Origin: an uncultured Shewanella sp.
GTDB lineage: Bacteria > Pseudomonadota > Gammaproteobacteria > Enterobacterales > Shewanellaceae
Length of the DNA stretch: 64,000 nt
Direction of reading: 5' to 3'
Assembly (NCBI RefSeq): GCF_947491715.1
Contig: NZ_CANLKR010000024.1
Location: 1 to 64,000, forward strand
The notes beneath the pieces were generated by a model. The model was given only the letters and a program-made list of their open reading frames with translations, ran no database searches and was not told the DNA's origin. Below are positions 33,591-42,304 of this stretch, piece by piece. Each line of letters begins with the position of its first letter. Positions within the stretch are counted from its first letter, which is position 1. The position numbers and the translations under genes were made by a program.

Positions 33591-33973
33591 CCCACAACCT
33601 TAATTCAATTCACCATCATTCCACCCAACTCGGGATCTTCCCGAGTATATTCTCACACTCTTTATACCGATATACCGACATAAAAATCACATTAAAAATA
33701 TGACTATTTTGTGACCAAAGAAAACAATATATTGCATAAAAACAGACAATTAAAAAGGTAACAGCACTTTTACCTTATTTTTATTTTGTTTTACTGTTAA
33801 TACAACTTCCATTCTACCAATCTCATACTCCAACAGAGTTAAGGCTCTTTAGGAGATAAGCAACACCCAATTGATAAACAATGAAACACAATCAATTTTA
33901 ATTTATTTCTGACACTCATTATTTCGTGTCCAGATTAATTACATTTTTATTCTTTAACTATAAGGAGGTAGTA
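33591..33973. other. 383-base intergenic region before the exported-protein genes
   Basis: No ORF. It contains the hairpin at 33629-33645 and a perfect Shine-Dalgarno TAAGGAGGT at its end (33961-33969). The middle is AT-rich and probably holds the promoter of the 33974 gene. Confidence 0.5.
33629..33650 (+). terminator. Hairpin after the LamG regulator gene
   Basis: Perfect 7-bp stem CTCGGGA/TCCCGAG with a 3-nt loop, 39 bases after the stop. Only a weak T-rich tail (TATATTC) follows. Confidence 0.5.
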
Positions 33974-34696
33974 ATGAAAAAAGTGGTAGCGGGTCTTTTT
34001 TGTGGTTTTGCTCTGCTTGTAATGATTCTTGTCACCTTTTATAACGACGACAAAGCGCAAAAGCCAAGTCTCGTTAATGAGAATGACGCCGAGCAGCAAA
34101 TATCATTAAGTAAAAAGAGTGATAAGCCTGAGTGGAATTGGGATTCAAATGAAATGCTTGCTGAGAGTGTTCATTTAGATGGTCATCATGATATCAAAGA
34201 AGCACTAAAAGAAAAAAAACAGTCACAAATCGTCAATAAGCTATCTGAGCTTGATAGTGAAATAGCAAGATTATTTCTAGCACTTGATGACGTAAAGGTT
34301 GTAGACACCTTAGATCATCAAAGCTTAGAGGCACTCAATGAAAGGCTGAGTCAATTTTATATGGATCACGATATTGTTAACAGGATCAATAATGGCGGCG
34401 TTAACGGAGATGATAGGCAAGCCGTTTCCATGTTGTTTGCCTATACCGCCAAACTCAGGGAATCAATATCGGAAAAAAATATCGCAGTATTAACATCTCA
34501 AGTTAATCAACTGCAAGAAGACATTAACAGTGGCGAGTTTCCCTTACCGCAACCATTGTCCTTGGCTCAGCGACAGCTCATAGAACAGCAGGTAACAGAA
34601 AATTACCAACAACGCCTGTTAGAACGAGAGGCCAGAAGAAAAGCAGAAGACGAGCAACTGGCTGAAGAAGAAATCGCATTTTTAAGTGGTAAATAA
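33974..34696 (+). CDS. Membrane-anchored periplasmic protein of unknown function
   Basis: 240 aa from the ATG at 33974, which has a perfect TAAGGAGGT site 4 bases ahead (the frame is open to 33926 without one). An N-terminal hydrophobic helix (about 4-23) acts as anchor or signal. The rest is hydrophilic, acidic and mostly helical, with a coiled-coil C-terminus (about 160-235) rich in Glu/Arg/Gln. No domain recognised. The 13-bp repeat array begins at its final codons. First of three genes of unknown function read from the same strand. Confidence 0.75.
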   Translation: MKKVVAGLFCGFALLVMILVTFYNDDKAQKPSLVNENDAEQQISLSKKSDKPEWNWDSNEMLAESVHLDGHHDIKEALKEKKQSQIVNKLSELDSEIARLFLALDDVKVVDTLDHQSLEALNERLSQFYMDHDIVNRINNGGVNGDDRQAVSMLFAYTAKLRESISEKNIAVLTSQVNQLQEDINSGEFPLPQPLSLAQRQLIEQQVTENYQQRLLEREARRKAEDEQLAEEEIAFLSGK

Positions 34697-34843
34697 GAGT
34701 GATAAATAAGAGTCGTAAATATGAATGGTAAATAAGAATCGTAAATAAGAATCGTAAATAAGAATTGTAAATAAGAATCGTAAATAAGAATGGTAAATAA
34801 GAGCAGTAAATAATAGTCGTAAATAAGAATGGTAAATAATTTT
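34688..34843 (+). repeat. 13-bp tandem repeat array
   Basis: Eleven full copies and a partial twelfth of a 13-bp unit, consensus NGTAAATAAGAAT (for example CGTAAATAAGAAT at 34740, 34753 and 34779). Single-base variants fall mostly at the first two and last two positions. The array starts at the last two codons and stop (GGT AAA TAA) of the 33974 gene, so the gene's end seems to have seeded it. The unit is not a multiple of three. Confidence 0.92.
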
Positions 34844-34940
34844 TGTATCGAGGCTCAACAGCACTTGGTACAGAAAGAGTATGTTTGGCAAATGTGCCGC
34901 CGAACATTTTTAATGAGTGTCATTATAAAGGAATATATAC

Positions 34941-36788
34941 ATGAGTGTTAATTTTAAAAAATTGCTACTAGCAAGTGTTATCTCTGTGGCGGGAGGACAG
35001 GCATTTGCAACGCCTGTTATTAATCCAGATTATGAAAGTGATGTAAACGTGCCGAGTAGTCATGTTGATAGCACTCGATGGTTTCACGGTGCGAGCAGTA
35101 CTGACATATATATTGCGCCACCTGAAAAAGGTGCCGTATCACTCACAAGTTACGCACCACAAAATCCAAGTTATTGTACTGATTTGGCCATTGTCAGAGC
35201 CAGTGAACAAAATGCAAACACCATGCTTGTTTTGTTAAGTGAGCAGTTATTTGCAAATATGGTTGATTATGGATTGTATGAGTTTGAGCTAGACGACAGT
35301 GGTCGCCCAGTCATTGAAAATAATTTGCCTGTCTTTCGTCTCGATAACAATGGCCTGAAAATTCCAACAGATTTCAAGGTTGAAATAGATACCGCTGGCG
35401 CACAAGTGTCTCATACAAAAGCGGTCATGGATATCGCTAAGAGGGCGGTGAAAGATGCAGAAGATAATGAGCGAGCAGCGGAAAATGCCCAGATAGATGC
35501 GAAAGATGATTTTTATCAATGCCGAGAAGATGCAGATTATCGAGGAGTAGATTGGCGTGATTATTGTTCTCTCGAGTATGAGGATTACAAATTTGCAAGA
35601 GATGAGTACACCCTAGCAAGAAACGTCTTGCGAGATACTCAAGACAGTTTTTACGATGCAGAGTATGAGTATGAGACAGCAGACGGTATTTTGGATGGCT
35701 TTGAAGATGAACTCCTTGAGAACGCCGGCAGAATTCAAAGTATGAGGATGTTAGTAACTCAGGAGAAAGTCTTTCTTGCTGGCATGTATAAAGAGATCGC
35801 AGGCATTTATGGCGGTCAGCTTAATATGGAATACCAAACGCTTTGGGGTGATGAAATTGCGGCCTTTGCAGCACTTAACCCCGGAAAAAATATTCGCCGT
35901 GTCGATGTCTATAATCCGGTGATTTCAATTGGTACGTCACCAGAAATTTTGGTGAATAGCCCTGGACTTGCTAGCGCACCCGGTCTTGCCTGGACCTATT
36001 TAAATATTGGTGGTATAGGTGCCAGACACGATTTTGAAGATATGCCTGATGGTTTAGGTGAGGGCCCTGAAGATAATGTTTTAAATGGATGGTCAGATAG
36101 TTTTACCGGCCAGACGGGTCTGTTGTTAAGATCTTCTTGCACAATGATTGAAGGGACTGATGGCTTACCTCAGGATGAAAAGTTCGCCGTCTACGCCAAT
36201 AATTTTAGCGAGTATTTAGCCCCCAAAATTGCCTATTCATTTGATGTCAGAGCCAATGCGTCTTATGAAGCGACTTATAACCGCAGTGAGTTTTTAAAAG
36301 TGGTTAAAAAAGTCACTCAATCACGTGGTTTCTTTAACAGTAGCAGCAAAAACGAAGTCACAGAAGAATTTAAAGATAGCCGAGCGTTTGAAATGACCTT
36401 TACCGCCGATGCCGTTAATGACAAGCTTAGTGATGATGACAAAAAAGCGCTGACAGAGGTTGTTCGTGCTCGGTTGCTTACAGATGTGCTTGATGCAGTC
36501 GGTCGTCGAGGTATGGTAGAAGATCCTAATCTGGACTTTGTACCAGTGCCTGAGTCTTATACCGTTCAGCTTTCCAATCAACTTCAGCGCACTTGCCTAT
36601 TTGGTTGGGGTTATCGGTGCTGGGGTGGATGGTTTTTCTATGGTATAGGCTCCATTTGGGGGGGGAGTTCTACTGCGATGACATCCTATGAGCAAAGCCA
36701 TGATTATGAGTCAAGTGAAACAGTCACTGACTATTTCTTTATTAACTATGACTACGCCATTAACTTTCCCCCAGAGCGAAGTGAATAG
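34941..36788 (+). CDS. Large exported protein of unknown function
   Basis: 615 aa with a signal peptide (about 1-23, ending QAFA). The N-terminal part is followed by a long acidic coiled coil (about 140-280; many Asp/Glu/Ala/Tyr), a Gly/Pro-rich central part (about 310-390), a beta-rich C-terminal region, and an odd aromatic/glycine segment near 553-575 with the motif GWGYRCWGGWFFYG. Several paired cysteines fit a periplasmic or extracellular location. Its C-terminal third looks distantly related to that of the 36930 protein (shared LLRSSCTM/YIDEHYTC-type stretch and SYTVQLS/PYTIELS). AAAGGA precedes the ATG. Not recognised. Confidence 0.75.
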   Translation: MSVNFKKLLLASVISVAGGQAFATPVINPDYESDVNVPSSHVDSTRWFHGASSTDIYIAPPEKGAVSLTSYAPQNPSYCTDLAIVRASEQNANTMLVLLSEQLFANMVDYGLYEFELDDSGRPVIENNLPVFRLDNNGLKIPTDFKVEIDTAGAQVSHTKAVMDIAKRAVKDAEDNERAAENAQIDAKDDFYQCREDADYRGVDWRDYCSLEYEDYKFARDEYTLARNVLRDTQDSFYDAEYEYETADGILDGFEDELLENAGRIQSMRMLVTQEKVFLAGMYKEIAGIYGGQLNMEYQTLWGDEIAAFAALNPGKNIRRVDVYNPVISIGTSPEILVNSPGLASAPGLAWTYLNIGGIGARHDFEDMPDGLGEGPEDNVLNGWSDSFTGQTGLLLRSSCTMIEGTDGLPQDEKFAVYANNFSEYLAPKIAYSFDVRANASYEATYNRSEFLKVVKKVTQSRGFFNSSSKNEVTEEFKDSRAFEMTFTADAVNDKLSDDDKKALTEVVRARLLTDVLDAVGRRGMVEDPNLDFVPVPESYTVQLSNQLQRTCLFGWGYRCWGGWFFYGIGSIWGGSSTAMTSYEQSHDYESSETVTDYFFINYDYAINFPPERSE

Positions 36789-36802
36789 TCGCTAAAGGGA
36801 TT

Positions 36803-36836
36803 AAAAGGGATCTGGATAAACTGGGTCCCTTTTACT
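36803..36836 (+). terminator. Terminator between the two large exported-protein genes
   Basis: AAAAGGGA/TCCCTTTT stem (36803-36810 with 36826-36833), 14 bases after the stop, ending in a T run. Confidence 0.6.
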
Positions 36837-36929
36837 TATGTTGAGAAAGTTAATCGTTACATCAAAAATAAATGATTATTTCTCAATTAATAATGCATTG
36901 AAAAATTAACATAAATTGGCGGTTTAAAT

Positions 36930-38423
36930 ATGGACATTAAAGCAAGAGAATTCACCCTCAGACGATGTTTCCCTCAGCTTCTACTTGGCATCCTGGGGAT
37001 GTTGAGCGCTGCTAACACCCATAGTGTGTCAGCAGTTAATGCAACATCCAATCAAGCTTACGCAGGCTATGAGTTGATTAGTCGCACCGTGTTCAGCGAT
37101 GAAAGATCCTGTGAAACCATAGAGCAGGCAAAGCTGGATTTAGAATATTCGATTATGCTTAATGAGGTATACCGTCAGCAGCGTGAACAGAAACAACTAA
37201 GCTTTGACCAAAAAACAGCCCAGTTACAGTTGCAAACAAGTCAACTAGAGGCGTTTACTCTCAATAGGCTTGAGCGAGTACAAACGCTTTTATTGGCTCA
37301 CGAGCACCTTGAGCGATTGCAAGAAGAAACAGCACAGGCAAAACAGCTTTATCGTGAATGTACTCGGGAAGATTGTAGCGCTGAATATCAACACTATAGA
37401 GATCTTCGAAAAAGAGAAAGAGACTATGAACAGGGCACAGTTAACCCATTAGAGGCTATCATCGCTGATCTTGACAGGGATATTTATCGACTAGAGGCTG
37501 ATATTGTAGACCTTGAAAGCGACGTTTATGATCTGGCGCAGTTTTTATCCCAAGCAGATGCTGCTGCAGCGGATCTTAGTGAAAAACAGGCACTGTATAC
37601 GGCCACGTTTGAATCGATGGGTGAATTGACTCAATTTAGAGGATATGGCGATATCGAAGCGTTTGATTTTGTAAACACTGCCAGATTATTATTACATCGA
37701 GAGCAAGCTTACCCCCCAGTTAACGGCGTACCGATAGGTATTGTGAGTAGCATTGAAACACTCGCGACACCATTAATCGGTAATGTCATGCCAGAAGGCG
37801 TTTTTGAGTGGCCTTTGACAAACGACTCCAGCAATATAGCCACTGAGCTACACACTCTACTTAACCAAACCTTTAATGCTGATCTTTATATTGATGAACA
37901 CTATACTTGCGATATTTCACATGAGGGAGATGTTGAGGCGTTTATTCCGACCTTTTCACTGATGGTCAATGTGGCGGAAGATATAACCTTGTTAAATCAA
38001 TACCGCATCAGTGTTGATCCACAGCTTGCTGTTGATGAGCTTGCTACTTTGATAAAGGATGTCGCTTATCTCTCTACTGCGACTCTGGAGACGTTTTCTT
38101 TTTCAGAGTCAGCATTTTTGGTTGAAGCGATAACTGTATCAGATGAAACAGAAGCCGACTTAATACCGGGGTTATTAGCGCGTGATTTTCTTCATGCCTT
38201 GCTTGACCAATTCGCGGTTCCTGCACCCGATATTGACAATGTTCAATGCACTTCACAGATGATGAGTTCAGGATGTCAATTAGCGGGTTGGTGGCTAAAC
38301 GGTCTAAATGCAGAAGACTTACCCAATGTGACGACCTCACCTTATACCATTGAACTCAGTGACACCGTCAAATTGAGTGAGCGTATTTTTCTTTCTATGA
38401 CTAAGGATGCTCCGCTTCCATGA
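36930..38423 (+). CDS. Exported protein of unknown function, paralogue of the preceding gene
   Basis: 497 aa; N-terminal signal (about 1-35, ending HSVSA). Residues about 50-215 form a strongly predicted coiled coil (Gln/Leu/Glu heptads, two CxxxxC-type cysteines near 145-150). The C-terminal part (about 300-490) parallels that of the 34941 protein: Cys after a beta strand (YIDEHYTCD), FIPTFSLMVNVAED, then LLARDFLHALLDQF and SPYTIELSDT. Overall identity looks low, so this is an old duplication. The ribosome-binding site is weak (GGCGG). Not recognised. Confidence 0.7.
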   Translation: MDIKAREFTLRRCFPQLLLGILGMLSAANTHSVSAVNATSNQAYAGYELISRTVFSDERSCETIEQAKLDLEYSIMLNEVYRQQREQKQLSFDQKTAQLQLQTSQLEAFTLNRLERVQTLLLAHEHLERLQEETAQAKQLYRECTREDCSAEYQHYRDLRKRERDYEQGTVNPLEAIIADLDRDIYRLEADIVDLESDVYDLAQFLSQADAAAADLSEKQALYTATFESMGELTQFRGYGDIEAFDFVNTARLLLHREQAYPPVNGVPIGIVSSIETLATPLIGNVMPEGVFEWPLTNDSSNIATELHTLLNQTFNADLYIDEHYTCDISHEGDVEAFIPTFSLMVNVAEDITLLNQYRISVDPQLAVDELATLIKDVAYLSTATLETFSFSESAFLVEAITVSDETEADLIPGLLARDFLHALLDQFAVPAPDIDNVQCTSQMMSSGCQLAGWWLNGLNAEDLPNVTTSPYTIELSDTVKLSERIFLSMTKDAPLP

Positions 38424-38729
38424 TTGGTGCCAAAGATGAAGTACGGGTAAATAGTGAGTGTATGATGGCGTCGAAATAAGGGCCAGTTCAATTTGGATTC
38501 AATTTATCTCGATTTAGTCGACCCTTGGGTGCTCTTCGTCATCATTACTCACTCGCCTCAAAGATTATGGCAGAATACTTAACCTGAAAGATGGCGACAC
38601 CGCCATTATCCTGATGGTATAAAGAAAATCCAACTAAACGTCATTCAACCACAAAAGATCAACCCCCTTGTAATGGTCAATATTCATTGGCCATTACAAG
38701 CCGCATTTTATAACACATGCTGCATATGC
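38424..38729. other. 306-base convergent intergenic region
   Basis: Between the exported-protein gene (+) and nosL (-). No intact ORF. It holds the long hairpin at 38668-38701. Short open stretches near 38490-38620 are gene-like in composition but have stops in every frame, perhaps debris. Confidence 0.45.
38668..38701. terminator. 15-bp hairpin between the exported-protein gene and nosL
   Basis: CTTGTAATGGTCAAT/ATTGGCCATTACAAG with one G-T pair and a 4-nt loop. The T tail is weak on both sides. Positioned about 30 bases past the nosL stop, it probably ends the nos operon and may also protect against read-through from the plus strand. Confidence 0.65.
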
Positions 38730-39224
38730 TTAAGGTCTTAACATTGTGATATTAATGTCATCATATGTGTATACTTTCCCACCGTTTTTTTTCATGAATC
38801 TATCGGCATCTTTCTTCATGGCAAAGCTGGCCAGTGTTTTCCCCATGGAGCCTAATTTGCTCGACCCTACCACATACCAAGCGGTTCGAGCATCAATAAA
38901 GTCACTGTCTTGAGGCGCTTCCCATGGAGTTTTTCCCATATCATGAACATAAACCTCTTTTATTTGATATTGATATTCGGGATCGAGCAAAAAGCTAAAT
39001 AAATCTAATGTGGAACAAAACTTCTTCACCTTAGTCGAAGTTTTAGTATAAGCCTCTCCCTTAGGTCCTGGAAAGTTAACAATAATCATGCCACAAAGAT
39101 GACACTCATCTTGCGGCCCAATCTTTACCGCAGGATGGGCGGATTGAGCAGAAGGATCACCGCAAGCAACAATAAACAACAGCATAATCAAACTAAACAG
39201 GCTTTTTATATAACAGCACTTCAT
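38730..39224 (-). CDS. nosL: NosL: copper chaperone lipoprotein for nitrous-oxide reductase
   Basis: 164 aa from the ATG at 39224 (GAGGAAG site ahead; it overlaps the nosY stop as ATGA, and an upstream in-frame start would lie inside nosY). The lipobox LFIVAC (Cys near 20) makes it a lipoprotein. The CHLCGM motif (near 41-46) with a nearby Met supplies the Cu(I) ligands. NosL delivers copper to NosDFY/NosZ for CuZ assembly. Last gene of nosRZDFYL. Confidence 0.93.
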   Translation of the reverse strand: MKCCYIKSLFSLIMLLFIVACGDPSAQSAHPAVKIGPQDECHLCGMIIVNFPGPKGEAYTKTSTKVKKFCSTLDLFSFLLDPEYQYQIKEVYVHDMGKTPWEAPQDSDFIDARTAWYVVGSSKLGSMGKTLASFAMKKDADRFMKKNGGKVYTYDDINITMLRP

Positions 39225-40039
39225 AATGTCTTCCTCTTTAATATCAATGCAGCAATCAGCAAGGGAAGAATAATCCAACTTAACATCGCAAACATTAACA
39301 TCGATGATGATAAATTCGAATTAATTGCCACAGCCAAGACCCCATTAATATCCTCCGTCATTAAGCTAGCAAAGTTAATCAATCGAAATAAATCAGCGGG
39401 GTTCAATAACATCACATTCACCATTTGTTCCTGCGTTAATCCCTCTTTTATGCCAATCAACATGGCTAACAAGGCGAAATCGAAAACAAAAATAAAGAAG
39501 AACCAAACAATCAGTGACACTCCAACAGCCTTTGAGACTTCATTTACCGATAAACTGATCACATAAGCAATGCTAATAAAACACAAGCCGAGTAAAATTG
39601 CCGTGCCAATAAACAGACTAAAAGCTGGAATAATATTGTCTAAAGAAGACTGCATAAGCAGTAATACCATAGCACTGCCAAATCCTAAGCAAGTCGATAA
39701 ACTGATGATCAGTCCATGGCCTAAAAATTTACCAAAAAGTAATTGATTGGGGCTTATTGGATAGGTAAATAATAATAGTAATGTACCTGACTCTTGCTCT
39801 CCGACAAATGCATCGTATGAAAGCAATAGCGTAATTAAAGGAATAAGGAAAACGGCCAGACTCGACAAACTCGCCATAATAGACGAAATCGATGTAAATT
39901 GAAGTTCCCCTGAAATAATCGCTCCGTAATAACTTAACCCTAAAGATAAGATTGAAAATATAATCGTAATAGAGACAAACCAACGATTTCTGACTCCATC
40001 TTGAAATTCTTTTATTGCGATCGTTAAAATTGTCCCCAT
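39221..40039 (-). CDS. nosY: NosY: ABC-type permease for NosZ maturation
   Basis: 272 aa with six hydrophobic segments, an ABC-2-type membrane subunit. MGTILTIAIKEFQDGVRNRWF is the typical NosY start (key part IAIKEFQDGVRNRW). The ESGTLLLLFTYPISPNQLLFGK motif (key part EQESGTLLLL) is also characteristic. With NosF and NosD it forms the complex that builds the CuZ sulfide cluster. Its start overlaps the nosF stop by one base and its stop overlaps nosL. Confidence 0.93.
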   Translation of the reverse strand: MGTILTIAIKEFQDGVRNRWFVSITIIFSILSLGLSYYGAIISGELQFTSISSIMASLSSLAVFLIPLITLLLSYDAFVGEQESGTLLLLFTYPISPNQLLFGKFLGHGLIISLSTCLGFGSAMVLLLMQSSLDNIIPAFSLFIGTAILLGLCFISIAYVISLSVNEVSKAVGVSLIVWFFFIFVFDFALLAMLIGIKEGLTQEQMVNVMLLNPADLFRLINFASLMTEDINGVLAVAINSNLSSSMLMFAMLSWIILPLLIAALILKRKTL

Positions 40040-40956
40040 TATTTCCCCCCAATAATGTCAGATTGCTGAGTTGTCATTAAGTAATATTGATACAGTGACT
40101 CTAAACTCGGTGAATCGATATTAAAATCATGCAATGTCTCATACTTTAATAGCGCTTTCATTGTTGGTATTTTATCTTTTTCATTCACTTTTAAGATGGA
40201 AGGTGTCACTAGAAAATGTCGCAGCTCCTCATCATTTTTAAGATAAGCATCAATACCTTGAGTTTTAATTTTAATGGGCAAATTAGCCTGTTCTCTCAAT
40301 GCATCTACAGTTCCCATCGCAACTATCTTTCCTTTACTCAAAATTAAGGCTTTATCGATATAAGGTTCAAGCCCCCGTAGTACATGCGAGCATAAAAGAA
40401 TACTGGCACCATCACGCCTTAACATTTCCACACTCTGATAAAACTCATGGGTTGCAATAGGGTCTAACCCCACAGTCGGTTCATCTAACAACAGTAATTT
40501 AGGCCGCCCTAAAAAGGCTTGAGCGAGCCCTAAGCGTTGTCTCATACCTTTGGAATAGGTTTTAACAGGATCATTCATTACAGAATAAAGCTCAACCTGC
40601 TTCAAAAGTTCAATGACTTGGGTACGATTGACAGACTTAAGCCTCGCAAAAAAAGTCAGCACTTGTTTTGCGCTTAATTGCTCATAAAGTTTGACGTTTT
40701 CCGGTAAATAGCCAATATTTTTACGAGTGGAAATGGCCGTTGCTAAATAAGGATTTAAACCAAAAACATTCACCTCTCCCTGAGTCGCATTAATGACACC
40801 TAGAATCAACTTCATCATTGTCGTCTTGCCTGCACCATTATGGCCCAACAATCCCAGTACCTCCCCCCTATTAACTTGTAAGCTAATATTATTTAAAGCC
40901 TGATTTTCCTTATAAAAATGACTCACATTTTTCAGTGATACAATTGTTTTCGTCAT
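40039..40956 (-). CDS. nosF: NosF: ABC ATP-binding protein
   Basis: 305 aa. Walker A GHNGAGKTT (about 38-46), signature YSKGMRQRLGLAQAFL (near 135), Walker B LLLLDEPTVGLDP (near 155), and H-loop CSHVL (near 190). It powers NosDFY in maturing the copper centres of NosZ. Translation-coupled to nosY. Confidence 0.95.
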   Translation of the reverse strand: MTKTIVSLKNVSHFYKENQALNNISLQVNRGEVLGLLGHNGAGKTTMMKLILGVINATQGEVNVFGLNPYLATAISTRKNIGYLPENVKLYEQLSAKQVLTFFARLKSVNRTQVIELLKQVELYSVMNDPVKTYSKGMRQRLGLAQAFLGRPKLLLLDEPTVGLDPIATHEFYQSVEMLRRDGASILLCSHVLRGLEPYIDKALILSKGKIVAMGTVDALREQANLPIKIKTQGIDAYLKNDEELRHFLVTPSILKVNEKDKIPTMKALLKYETLHDFNIDSPSLESLYQYYLMTTQQSDIIGGK

Positions 40957-40986
40957 AATTGGCTGCTTATCTGTTTACTTAAATCA

Positions 40987-42294
40987 TTATGGATAGGGTG
41001 AGTTAAATTGCATCATAGGGAAATCATCTTGGATCCCCTGTGATTGAAACAAAGGAAATTGGGCTTGTATCCATCTCAACATCAATATGGCAGGACTATT
41101 AATTAAGATCTGTGTTTCTGGATATTGCCAAATCAGTTTATCGATCCCATCATTAGGTTTAAAAGGAGTATCACCGATACCATCTTGATTTAAATCCCAA
41201 CCTAAATAATTATTCCAATAATTTCCTTGTCCGTTTAAACTCCATTTTTCAAGTCGATTAGCAACAAACTTTACTTGCTGCCTATTATTAATAAACGCAT
41301 TATTAAATATGTTATTATTCTCTGATCCCGCAGTCAGATTAAAACCAATTTCGGCATTTTCGATGATATTATGACTAATCACATTATTATATGAATTATA
41401 AATAAAGAAGCCTTTACCATCACGCCCAATCACTTTATTTTCAGGTTTTGTGACAATATTTTTTACTGTATTATGACGAATAGTGGATGACGTAATAAAA
41501 TTCATTAAAATACCATAATCTTCACAATCCCTGCTGATATTATTTTCAACAATAAGTGATTTTGAGCTCATCAATGCATATCCCGCACGTGCTTGATAAA
41601 CCACATTCCACTCTATTTTATTGCTATGGGAATACATGTAATGAATACCATAACGTAAATCATGCATTACATTTTTATCAATGATATTATCTTGGCTCGA
41701 AATAATATAAATACCATCTCGAGTGTCACTGATCTCATTGCCTATCACCTCGACATTCTTAACAACGGATAACTGTATTCCATTACCTCTATCCGATGAA
41801 CGTAAAGAAGGATCACCTTTAATAGTATTCCCAACCACATTGATATCTTTCCCTTTTTGTAACCAAACACCAAAACCGGGACCTCTTAGTGTATTGTTAC
41901 GAATAATGATATTACTGACTCTAGCATCAAGATAAATCCCCGCATTTTGCTCCGTTAAATCATCCCCCCAATTAATAATAGTCAGTTCTTCAATAACCAC
42001 ATTTCCACTTTTTAGCAATAAGCCATGCCCTCTCCCTTGGGCATCAATCACCGCTTTTTGGTGACCATTAACAGTCACCGCTTGAGTGATGATAAAGTTG
42101 CCATAAAAAACACCTTCCATTAATGAAATGGTATCGCCTTCTTTTGCCACATCTAAAATGGCTTGCAGATCCGCTTCAGGATCCACACGAATAACGTCAG
42201 CAACACTAACATGGGAATACAAGGACAGTATTAACAATAATAACGTCCTAGTATTTCCTCTATAGTTAAACAAGGTTAAAAAAAATAAATACAT
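40987..42294 (-). CDS. nosD: NosD: periplasmic beta-helix protein for NosZ copper centre assembly
   Basis: 435 aa with a signal peptide (about 1-33). Right-handed beta-helix (CASH/NosD repeats) with recurrent N-x-I-x-x-N strands (for example NIIIRNNTL, NVVGNTIKG, NVEVIGNEIS, NIIDKNVMHD), and a C-terminal NYWNNYLGWDLNQDGIGDTPF-type segment (key part GNYWNNYLGWD) that is diagnostic of NosD. It receives copper from NosL and passes the assembled part to NosZ. It follows nosZ by 10 bases. Confidence 0.95.
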   Translation of the reverse strand: MYLFFLTLFNYRGNTRTLLLLILSLYSHVSVADVIRVDPEADLQAILDVAKEGDTISLMEGVFYGNFIITQAVTVNGHQKAVIDAQGRGHGLLLKSGNVVIEELTIINWGDDLTEQNAGIYLDARVSNIIIRNNTLRGPGFGVWLQKGKDINVVGNTIKGDPSLRSSDRGNGIQLSVVKNVEVIGNEISDTRDGIYIISSQDNIIDKNVMHDLRYGIHYMYSHSNKIEWNVVYQARAGYALMSSKSLIVENNISRDCEDYGILMNFITSSTIRHNTVKNIVTKPENKVIGRDGKGFFIYNSYNNVISHNIIENAEIGFNLTAGSENNNIFNNAFINNRQQVKFVANRLEKWSLNGQGNYWNNYLGWDLNQDGIGDTPFKPNDGIDKLIWQYPETQILINSPAILMLRWIQAQFPLFQSQGIQDDFPMMQFNSPYP

Positions 42295-42304
42295 GTGATG
42301 CCCA

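Noticed and set aside
34578..34907. Minus-strand ORFs with FLFT-IY repeats over the 13-bp array
   Set aside because: They arise from the A/T-rich tandem repeat read backwards; no start site or known family.
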